A stretch of 6,517 nt of DNA, taken from assembly GCA_964353115.1 (NCBI GenBank), contig CAYGUI010000067.1, positions 1-6,517 of the forward strand. Direction: 5' to 3'. Positions 1 through 4,949 of the stretch are shown here, in pieces; position 1 is the first letter of the stretch, and each line of letters opens with the position of its first letter. The stretch is from CAYGUI01 sp964353115 (GTDB taxonomy: Bacteria; Pseudomonadota; Gammaproteobacteria; JAGOUU01). The notes below the pieces were generated by a model, which saw only the letters and a list, made by a program, of their open reading frames with translations, ran no database searches and had not been told where the DNA came from. The position numbers and the translations under genes were made by a program.

Positions 1-1068
1 GTCGTTAATTAATTTTGCTGATTTTTGATAATTATCACGACTAATAAATTTATTTTTATATGATTCTTCTTGAGTCGTTTTTTTAAGTTTTAATAATTCG
101 ATAAAATTATTTATTATTATTTCTATACCTTGCTCTTCTCGCAATAAATCGGTAACTTGCTCATGAAAATTATGCTGCTCTTTAGGATCAGAAATTTCTT
201 TCCAATTAAGTGGTAAAAGTGCAATTTTGGCATTTAATCGCAGCAAAGCAATTCTAATAGTATTTAAATTTACATTGGCATCAGCTTCTAAGATTTTATT
301 ATCTAGATCAATATGCTGTTGATCTGGAATTAAACCCGATTGCCCTAAATTAAACAGTTGCTTCTTTAAAGCAGTTGCTTTTTGCTGCCAATTTTCATGA
401 TCTTGTTGTAAAGATTGCTCTTCTAAAATTTGTTGATTATCTTTAAGTGATTGCTGCTCTTTACCAAGCTTTAATTTTGATTTATCAAGACCGTCTTTAG
501 CTAAAGATTGTATTTTTTTTGCAACATCGCTATTTTTTTGCAAAATTCCCAATCTATTTCTTGCTAAAACTAATAATTGCTTATCGTTATTTATTTTTTG
601 TTGTAATTCTTTTATATCATCAGCAACTTTGCCATCAACTGCTGAGGTTTTTTCTGATATTTTTTTGGCTAATTGCTTTTCTAAAGTATCGACTGAGTTA
701 TTAAGAGATAATATTTCTTGTTGGGCAATTTTAATATCTATAGCAATGGAATCAACCGAAAAATTGGCTTTTTGTAGTTTTAGCTCATATTTTTTAACTT
801 CTTCACCAGTTGAAAGCTTTTCATCTTCAGAATCGCTATTTTTGCCTTCAAGGTCTAATTTTAATCTTTCATATTGTTTTTCAACTAAATCTAAATTTTG
901 CTTATCATCAGATATCTTTCGCGTTAATACTGATGAGCGGTGCACAAAATCATAGGCAGTGGGTTGAATTACTAATGAATTTTGTGAAGAGGTCTGCTCC
1001 ACTGACCAGGAGTATAGAGATAGAGTAAGAGTATAAAGTGTTATTATTATTTTAAATAAATTTTTCAT
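1..1068 (-). CDS. Exported coiled-coil protein, N-terminal part (cut by left edge); possibly an MscK/KefA-type channel N-terminus
   Basis: An open frame of 356 codons runs from ATG at 1068 to the window edge with no stop. Residues 1-22 look like a Sec signal peptide: MKN, then the hydrophobic run LFKIIITLYTLTLSLYSW, with likely cleavage after SWS. After a short linker, residues about 50-260 are rich in Lys, Gln, Glu, Asp and Leu with heptad-like spacing, so a long periplasmic coiled coil is expected. Residues about 262-295 are more hydrophobic and again helical (TIRIALLRLNAKIALLPLNW). A signal peptide followed by a long coiled coil is typical of the periplasmic part of large MscS-family channels (MscK/MscM type), but the diagnostic membrane and MscS domains would lie outside the window, so this is only a suggestion. 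A secreted coiled-coil protein of another family fits equally well. The gene is divergent from rnt. An AGGAGG sits 14 nt upstream of the ATG, which is long for a Shine-Dalgarno site; a TATAAT lies closer. Confidence 0.75.
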   Translation of the reverse strand, partial: MKNLFKIIITLYTLTLSLYSWSVEQTSSQNSLVIQPTAYDFVHRSSVLTRKISDDKQNLDLVEKQYERLKLDLEGKNSDSEDEKLSTGEEVKKYELKLQKANFSVDSIAIDIKIAQQEILSLNNSVDTLEKQLAKKISEKTSAVDGKVADDIKELQQKINNDKQLLVLARNRLGILQKNSDVAKKIQSLAKDGLDKSKLKLGKEQQSLKDNQQILEEQSLQQDHENWQQKATALKKQLFNLGQSGLIPDQQHIDLDNKILEADANVNLNTIRIALLRLNAKIALLPLNWKEISDPKEQHNFHEQVTDLLREEQGIEIIINNFIELLKLKKTTQEESYKNKFISRDNYQKSAKLIND

Positions 1069-1074
1069 CCGCGT

Positions 1075-1103
1075 ATTATAAACCTCCTATAGTTATAGCT
1101 TAA
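1075..1103 (-). promoter_or_regulatory. Possible promoter of the coiled-coil gene
   Basis: A perfect TATAAT lies at 1080-1075 on the minus strand, with a weak -35 (TTAAGC) at 1103-1098 and a 17-bp spacer. The predicted transcription start coincides with the A of the ATG at 1068, so this promoter would give a leaderless message. The AGGAGG at 1088-1083 would then lie in the spacer and not in the mRNA. If transcription starts further upstream, AGGAGG could instead act as a distant ribosome binding site. The sequence alone does not decide between these. Confidence 0.35.
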
Positions 1104-1133
1104 TACAAAAACAGCAAAATTTCCCGACATATA

Positions 1134-1161
1134 TTTACTAACTTAACTCGATCTGTAATAA
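1134..1161 (+). promoter_or_regulatory. Probable rnt promoter, predicted leaderless
   Basis: A TTTACT (-35-like, 4 of 6 matches) at 1134-1139 and a TAATAA (-10-like) at 1156-1161 are separated by 16 bp. The expected +1 falls on the A of the rnt ATG at 1168. There is no Shine-Dalgarno sequence ahead of rnt, which agrees with a leaderless transcript. Confidence 0.4.
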
Positions 1162-1167
1162 TACCGG

Positions 1168-1776
1168 ATGAAAAATTTTACTCTACGCCAACGCTTTCGT
1201 AGCTTTTTGCCAATAGTTGTTGATGTTGAAACAGCTGGATTTAACCCTAAAAAAGACGCTTTATTAGAGATAGCTGCTGTACCTGTCACTTTGGATGAGA
1301 ATAAAAATCTTATTCCAGCAAAACCAATGCATTTTCATGTTCAACCATTTAATGGAGCGAATATGGAAAATGAAGCACTAAAATTTACCGGTATAGACCC
1401 TTATCATCCATTTAGATTTGCGGTTTCAGAGCGCGAGGCATTAGAAGAAGTTTTCCGTTATATTAATTCCGCCCTAAAGAAAGAAAATTGCACTAAGGCC
1501 GTGTTAGTTGGTCATAATGCTTTTTTTGATCTAAGCTTTATGATTGCTGCAGCTAATCGTACACGCCTTGAATCTCCTTTTCACAGTTTTACCGCTTTTG
1601 ACACTGCAACCTTAGGTGGTCTTGCTTATGGGCAAACAGTTCTGGCTAAAGCATTGCATCAGGCTAAAATTGAATTTGATGAAAACGAAGCGCATTCTGC
1701 ACTCTATGACGCCACTAAAACTGCTGATTTATTTTGCAAAATCGTTAATTTGTGGCAAGAAAAGATTGGGTTTTAG
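1168..1776 (+). CDS. rnt: Ribonuclease T (3'-5' exoribonuclease)
   Basis: RNase T is a homodimeric cytoplasmic 3'-5' exonuclease of the DEDDh family that trims tRNA CCA ends and matures the 3' ends of 5S/23S rRNA and other small RNAs. The 202-residue protein matches the family along its whole length and is slightly shorter than the E. coli enzyme. Exonuclease motif I is VVDVETAGF with D19 and E21, followed by DALLEIAA. Motif II is GHNAFFD with D121. Motif III is AHSALYDA with the general base H176 and D181. The family segments HFHVQPFNGAN and FDTATLGGLAYGQTVL are also present. The ATG at 1168 is the natural start because motif I begins 16-19 residues in, as in relatives. No Shine-Dalgarno site precedes it. 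It is divergent from the coiled-coil gene and convergent with the Cys-rich gene. From memory, rnt is next to a peroxiredoxin gene in Pseudomonas aeruginosa; here three genes separate the two. Confidence 0.97.
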   Translation: MKNFTLRQRFRSFLPIVVDVETAGFNPKKDALLEIAAVPVTLDENKNLIPAKPMHFHVQPFNGANMENEALKFTGIDPYHPFRFAVSEREALEEVFRYINSALKKENCTKAVLVGHNAFFDLSFMIAAANRTRLESPFHSFTAFDTATLGGLAYGQTVLAKALHQAKIEFDENEAHSALYDATKTADLFCKIVNLWQEKIGF

Positions 1777-1779
1777 TCC

Positions 1780-1792
1780 AAATCCCCGGCAG
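1780..1792. repeat. Possible relic of the hairpin-repeat terminus
   Basis: AAATCCCCGGC at 1782-1792, just after the rnt stop codon, is identical to the terminus of the repeat copy at 3431-3529 read on the opposite strand (GCCGGGGATTT, 3519-3529). The similarity ends there: no further hairpins follow. It may be a decayed end of the element or a chance match in a short GC-rich patch. Confidence 0.3.
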
Positions 1793-1835
1793 TGATTCAA
1801 AATTGATAAATATGATAAATGTTCAAAAAATACTT

Positions 1836-2663
1836 TTATCCGCCTATAACGCAATCTTTTTCAGTAGTAATAGTTATATGACTATAACTACTAACTTCTC
1901 CACTATGATATAACTTTCCATGACGTACTGGTCCCGTATTTCCGGCTGTTATAGTCAATGATCCACGATATACCCAATTATTATGCTGACTTGAACAAAC
2001 ATAGATAGGGCAATTCACCATACTGTAATTATGAAGAGATATTGGGGCCTGACTGGCATCGCCATTATATAATTCTTTTTTATAACAGCTTTGATTATCT
2101 CTTGGATCGTGCGTGCTATTCATTTGTCCGACATCAATTGTAAACTCACAGTTTTGATTTTTGCCAATTCCTGCTCCGTCATTACAAATCCCATATCTAT
2201 CACATCCGGGATTTGGACCAATGCCTTTATAAGAGCACAGTACTGCGTTATCCCTATAATCTGTATACGGACACTTCATATCTGGTAGGACACAATACCC
2301 AGCAGATTTAGTGCACTCTTGCCAAATACCATTTTCATCTAAAAATCTAGCATAACCACCGTAAAATCCTGGAGACACTTTATCCATTTTATAAACGCAT
2401 TCACTGTCTCTATTTTTTATACATACTCTAGCCATATTGCTATTCGAAGCTGCATTATCTTTGCAATTAAGAAAACCATAATATGGGTCGTGTGCGCTAT
2501 CCCTTCTCCCGCTAATTGTGGTATCTACCGCACAAATATTTATATCTTGTTCATCAAAAAAACATTTTTGTGATGGATTCATAGGGCGCCATAAAGCATA
2601 AGTATTAATAACAAATACCAATAATGGCAAAGTTAGTAATAATTTTAACAATCTCTTAGACAT
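1836..2663 (-). CDS. Secreted cysteine-rich protein of unknown function
   Basis: I do not recognise this 275-residue protein. It starts with a clear Sec signal peptide (MSKRLLKLLL, then a hydrophobic core to about residue 22, likely cleaved after TYA at 23). The mature part has 16 cysteines (34, 44, 67, 81, 89, 117, 124, 131, 143, 154, 160, 172, 193, 218, 223, 271), an even number expected for an oxidised, disulfide-linked exported protein. Gly, Asn, Asp and Tyr are frequent and no transmembrane segment follows the signal. Two places share an S-[AT]-H-D-P motif (56-60 and 183-187), each preceded by a Cys and a short acidic beta-like stretch and followed by a Cys 6-7 residues on, suggesting an internal duplication. 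No lipobox is seen. A GGAG lies only 3 nt before the ATG, closer than usual. It lies 66 bp downstream of the small membrane protein gene on the same strand, so the two may be cotranscribed, and is convergent with rnt. Confidence 0.8.
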   Translation of the reverse strand: MSKRLLKLLLTLPLLVFVINTYALWRPMNPSQKCFFDEQDINICAVDTTISGRRDSAHDPYYGFLNCKDNAASNSNMARVCIKNRDSECVYKMDKVSPGFYGGYARFLDENGIWQECTKSAGYCVLPDMKCPYTDYRDNAVLCSYKGIGPNPGCDRYGICNDGAGIGKNQNCEFTIDVGQMNSTHDPRDNQSCYKKELYNGDASQAPISLHNYSMVNCPIYVCSSQHNNWVYRGSLTITAGNTGPVRHGKLYHSGEVSSYSHITITTEKDCVIGG

Positions 2664-2678
2664 AGGCTCCGATCAGGA

Positions 2679-2707
2679 TTTATAAAATGATACTTAATTA
2701 TTGTATA
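2679..2707 (-). promoter_or_regulatory. Weak possible promoter of the Cys-rich gene
   Basis: TATACA at 2707-2702 and TATAAA at 2684-2679 on the minus strand are 17 bp apart, giving a predicted start about 9 nt before the ATG at 2663. In such AT-rich sequence this could easily occur by chance. Confidence 0.25.
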
Positions 2708-2720
2708 ACACTAAGTATTT

Positions 2721-2737
2721 ATCAATTAATCATTGAT
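2721..2737. repeat. Short AT-rich inverted repeat over the stop codon
   Basis: ATCAAT (2721-2726) and ATTGAT (2732-2737) can form a 6-bp stem around the TGA stop at 2732-2730 of the membrane protein gene. There is no GC-rich stem and no strong U-tract, so it is at best a weak terminator. Confidence 0.3.
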
Positions 2738-3305
2738 CATGTGACTTACTTTTCTTTAGATCTTCAATAAGACATATCTGTGTTTTTGGTTCGCCCTGGC
2801 TCTCTGCTGCTGCTGCTGCTGCTTTAGTGAATGAAGAAGTAGGCGTCTGCGTCTTTCTATCTTCAAAATCTAAAGGCGACTCTAATGTTTCTTCTTCTTT
2901 ATTTTCAGAATTTTTTCTTGCCTTAAATAGCAAAACAGGAGATGTTAATAATCTAAATGCTATCGATAATGGGTGATATACAACGCTGGCTGCTAATATA
3001 ACTGCACAAAAACTTGCTGCCACAACAGCAACAAGCGCAAGTAGACCAATTGATGAGCCTGTTATAACAATCAACACTGGATCTACGTCATACATAGCAT
3101 ATCCTACGAAGGCCACAATAAGAGCAGCTACAGAAATAACTAAAGATAGACCCAAAATATCCATTAACAAATCTAAAGCATCAATACCTGCTTTATTTAA
3201 ATGGAATTCCTTCGTTCCAAATTTAGCATCACGATATTTACTACTAAAAGTTTTTATCTTACTTTCTTTATTATCAAAAAAATTACTACACAACTCAATA
3301 ATCAT
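2730..3305 (-). CDS. Small membrane protein with alanine tract and charged C-terminal tail, unknown function
   Basis: I do not recognise this 191-residue protein. Residues 1-40 are polar and Lys-rich with no signal peptide. Residues about 46-72 form one transmembrane helix. Residues about 77-110 form a second hydrophobic stretch of some 34 residues, long enough for one long or two short helices. After HPLSIAFRLLTSPVLLFKARK (111-131) comes a soluble tail of about 60 residues with an acidic patch (ENKEEETLESPLDFED, 134-149), a Ser/Thr/Pro segment, a run of six alanines (162-167) and a Lys-rich end. Six identical GCA codons encode the alanines. A membrane hairpin with a polar tail is seen in some type IV effectors of Legionella and Coxiella, but nothing here proves translocation. 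No Shine-Dalgarno site precedes the ATG; a -10-like TATAAA lies 5 nt upstream. The stop codon overlaps a short AT-rich inverted repeat (2721-2737). Confidence 0.7.
   Translation of the reverse strand: MIIELCSNFFDNKESKIKTFSSKYRDAKFGTKEFHLNKAGIDALDLLMDILGLSLVISVAALIVAFVGYAMYDVDPVLIVITGSSIGLLALVAVVAASFCAVILAASVVYHPLSIAFRLLTSPVLLFKARKNSENKEEETLESPLDFEDRKTQTPTSSFTKAAAAAAESQGEPKTQICLIEDLKKSKSHDQ
2805..2822. repeat. Trinucleotide repeat, six TGC units (GCA on the coding strand)
   Basis: Six perfect TGC units encode Ala162-Ala167 of the minus-strand membrane protein. Each slip of one unit would add or remove one alanine without a frameshift, so tract length could vary between strains. Confidence 0.9.
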
Positions 3306-3310
3306 AAAAT

Positions 3311-3339
3311 TTTATAAAAATTAAAATACATAGTTGTAA
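3311..3339 (-). promoter_or_regulatory. Possible leaderless promoter of the membrane protein gene
   Basis: TTACAA at 3339-3334 (weak -35) and TATAAA at 3316-3311 (-10) on the minus strand are 17 bp apart. The predicted +1 is within one base of the ATG at 3305, and there is no Shine-Dalgarno sequence. The -35 is poor and the region is very AT-rich. Confidence 0.35.
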
Positions 3340-3430
3340 TACTAACATTTTTTCTTGTAAAGTCAATTTTTATTATGGAGGAAAAAACCGCTCTGCCGGC
3401 TAACGTCGTCATCTCACCTTTTTAATTAAA

Positions 3431-3529
3431 AAACCCCCGCCCAGCTTCGCTGGTCTGCCCCCTTTAATAAGGGGGCGATCTAAAACCCCCTTTAAAGAAA
3501 GGGGGTCGGCGCGCCAGCGCCGGGGATTT
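3431..3529 (+). repeat. Multi-hairpin intergenic repeat, copy A (REP/MITE-like)
   Basis: A GC-rich block of about 99 bp in an AT-rich intergenic region. In order it holds: an outer arm AAACCCCCG (3431-3439); hairpin 1, CCAGC-TTC-GCTGG (3441-3453); hairpin 2, CCCCCTT with AAGGGGG (3458-3475); hairpin 3, CCCCCTTT with AAAGGGGG (3486-3505); hairpin 4, GGCGC-GCCA-GCGCC (3508-3521); and a closing arm CGGGGATTT (3521-3529), which is the inverse of the outer arm with one mismatch. Copy B at 4849-4940 has the same order in the opposite orientation. It ends one base from the porin stop codon, so it will form structure at the 3' end of the porin mRNA and may terminate or stabilise it. No ORF or transposase is encoded, which fits a non-autonomous element. 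Confidence 0.85.
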
Positions 3530-3530
3530 C

Positions 3531-4814
3531 CTAGAAATAAACGTCCAAATTACTAGAAACTACATTATAATTCTGACCACCAACAGAGTCATAATTATGC
3601 TTACGCATATACTCCCCAGTCAAAACTAAATATCTAAACAACACCCACTTCAAGTTAGCACCATATTGATGCTCTACCGAGCTTATATCAGAAGCTTGAT
3701 ATGATTTACTATAACCAATAGCAACTTCAAATGGTCTATCTAAAATATTAGTATCATATGCTGCTTCAGCTGCAATGGCATATGGTTTTTTACCATTTAA
3801 GGTACTAGAATCAGCACCAAATTTTTCTACTGCAGCAGTATATTCAAACAAGCCACTAAACGGACCAAATCCTAGTTTTACACCAGCATCAACACCATTT
3901 ACTTGATCGCCAGAAGATTGACCTAGAAAACTAGCAATGCCTTGCGCATCTTCTAAATGATTAGTATAGCTTCCATAAACTTTGGCACTAAATTTATCAA
4001 TTTTATGCTTATATTCAACAGTTCCTGCAAAATGTTTTAAATCAGACATTTTAGGTCCATTATGAATAGCTGCGGTTACATATAACGTTCCACGGTTATT
4101 ACATAATTTTGGATTATAATAACCAAGCTTTAAGGCACGAGTTAAAATACGCCCCATTGCCTTGTTAAGAGAGCTAGTAGTTGAAAAATTTGTGCTAAAT
4201 GCCCCAAATGGTGCATAAATTTGACCTGCAGTAAAAAATACTGGAGATTGATCTAAATCACCAACATTAATAAATGCCAAAGGAACTATATCAGTAAGTG
4301 ACCAATGATTTACTGAGATATCATTAGTTGGAATCCAACGATCAGTATTTGGCGCAATTTTTATATAACCAGTAACTGCACGCATAGTCCAAGCAGAGAT
4401 ATCAAATTCTGCATTAGTTAGTTCAATTTGGTTCTCTTGAGACGATAAACTGCCATCATGAATAAGTCGCGCTTCGACATTACCACTTAACTGAACAATA
4501 GGATTATTATCTAAGAAATTTTTGCCATCATGCTGCAATATGTATTGTTTTTGCAGCAAAATAGCCAAATCTTTGTTAATACTTGGTGTATTTACTATTA
4601 GCTCTGAGCCATCTAAGCTCGCTGCTATACCAAAATAACGACCTAAACCAATATCTGATGAGTATATTGAACCAAGGCGCGGAGACAACGTCCCCCTTTT
4701 AACTATATCTTTTTTTTGTTTAATTTTTTTAACTTCTGTAGTTTTTTTGGCATCAGATGCCGCAAAGCTACTAGCTGCAGCTAATAGCAATAAACCTGAA
4801 AATAGTTTTTTCAT
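3531..4814 (-). CDS. Outer-membrane porin, LbtU/DUF3573-like
   Basis: A probable outer-membrane beta-barrel of 427 residues. A Sec signal peptide (MKKLFSGLLLLAAASSFA, cleavage near residue 18) is followed by a strongly basic linker (about 22-41, KK and KIKQKK clusters). Next is a segment with SELIVNTPSINKDLAILLQKQ, which resembles the start of Legionella LbtU, an outer-membrane protein reported in legiobactin siderophore uptake; DUF3573 proteins of Francisella look related. The remainder has alternating hydrophobic/aromatic beta-strand patterns and ends in Phe (LDVYF), the usual terminal signal for barrel assembly. Family placement is from memory of motifs, and siderophore transport is inference. 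I place the start at ATG 4814, not the upstream in-frame ATG at 4835, because AAGGAG lies 4 nt before 4814 and the signal peptide starts there. It lies downstream of the peroxiredoxin gene on the same strand. Repeat copies flank it on both sides. Confidence 0.8.
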   Translation of the reverse strand: MKKLFSGLLLLAAASSFAASDAKKTTEVKKIKQKKDIVKRGTLSPRLGSIYSSDIGLGRYFGIAASLDGSELIVNTPSINKDLAILLQKQYILQHDGKNFLDNNPIVQLSGNVEARLIHDGSLSSQENQIELTNAEFDISAWTMRAVTGYIKIAPNTDRWIPTNDISVNHWSLTDIVPLAFINVGDLDQSPVFFTAGQIYAPFGAFSTNFSTTSSLNKAMGRILTRALKLGYYNPKLCNNRGTLYVTAAIHNGPKMSDLKHFAGTVEYKHKIDKFSAKVYGSYTNHLEDAQGIASFLGQSSGDQVNGVDAGVKLGFGPFSGLFEYTAAVEKFGADSSTLNGKKPYAIAAEAAYDTNILDRPFEVAIGYSKSYQASDISSVEHQYGANLKWVLFRYLVLTGEYMRKHNYDSVGGQNYNVVSSNLDVYF

Positions 4815-4817
4815 AGT

Positions 4818-4824
4818 ACTCCTT
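4818..4824 (-). promoter_or_regulatory. Ribosome binding site that sets the porin start
   Basis: AAGGAGT on the minus strand (4824-4818) is a strong Shine-Dalgarno sequence ending 3 nt before the ATG at 4814. It lies inside the longer reading frame that begins at 4835, so the first seven codons of that frame are untranslated leader. Confidence 0.85.
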
Positions 4825-4848
4825 AATAGAACCATCCCATACGATCAA

Positions 4849-4940
4849 ATCATCCCCTGCACTAACGCGCTGTCCCCTTCAAAGAAGGGGAATCCCCCTT
4901 TTTCAAAGGGGGCAGCCGTACGAAGTGCGGCGGGGGATTA
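4849..4940 (-). repeat. Multi-hairpin intergenic repeat, copy B (REP/MITE-like)
   Basis: Read on the minus strand it has the same plan as copy A: an arm AATCCCCC (4939-4932); hairpin 1, CCGCAC-TTC-GTACGG with one mismatch (4930-4916); hairpin 2, CCCCCTTT with AAAGGGGG (4912-4894); hairpin 3, TCCCCTTC with GAAGGGGA (4891-4873); hairpin 4, GCGC with GTGC including a G-T wobble (4870-4859); and an arm ending in GGGGATGATT. The stem sequences differ from copy A but pairing is largely kept. It fills most of the gap between the peroxiredoxin stop and the porin ribosome binding site. I find no good separate porin promoter, so it may attenuate read-through from peroxiredoxin into the porin gene or carry its own promoter. 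Confidence 0.85.
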
Positions 4941-4949
4941 AAAATTTAC

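Larger units (their letters stand above)
1058..1178. repeat. Inverted repeat holding both divergent start regions
   Basis: The left arm (1058-1079, read on the minus strand) and the right arm (1158-1178, plus strand) share ATAATAC, then CGG, then ATGAAAAATTT. They are identical except for one extra base in the left arm. The arms are about 78 bp apart. Each arm carries a -10-like element, the start codon and the first three codons (Met-Lys-Asn) of its own gene, so the two divergent genes begin with almost the same sequence. Confidence 0.8.

Noticed and set aside
519..1028. Three overlapping plus-strand frames (519-704, 629-955, 810-1028) that could be read as small hydrophobic or Ser-rich proteins
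   Set aside because: They are antisense shadows of the continuous minus-strand gene with signal peptide and coiled coil; Phe/Leu/Ser richness is what Lys/Glu/Asp-rich codons give on the opposite strand.
1777..1835. A shared terminator between rnt and the Cys-rich gene
   Set aside because: No stable stem with a T-tract is visible; only a short TGATAAA direct repeat (1804-1810 and 1813-1819), likely chance in AT-rich DNA.
2091..2288. Plus-strand 65-codon frame
   Set aside because: Lies entirely inside the Cys-rich gene, antisense, with no ribosome binding site or recognisable protein features.
3375..3425. A 16-codon plus-strand mini-ORF in a locally GC-richer patch (3388-3418) upstream of repeat A
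   Set aside because: Very short and without a ribosome binding site; the patch might be a decayed repeat, but I could not match it to anything in the window.
3431..3529. Reading the stacked hairpins as a CRISPR array
   Set aside because: There is no repeat-spacer periodicity with constant repeats; the stems differ in sequence and size and no cas gene is present.
4688..4700. A GGGGG-containing stretch within the porin resembling a repeat stem
   Set aside because: Only a few bases match, there is no partner arm or hairpin, and it encodes part of the basic linker in frame.
4815..4835. Upstream in-frame ATG of the porin at 4835
   Set aside because: The seven extra codons contain the Shine-Dalgarno sequence and would precede a normal signal peptide; ATG 4814 is better.
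4747..4941. Plus-strand 64-codon frame
   Set aside because: Reads through the antisense of the porin signal peptide and then the hairpin repeat; not a plausible protein.
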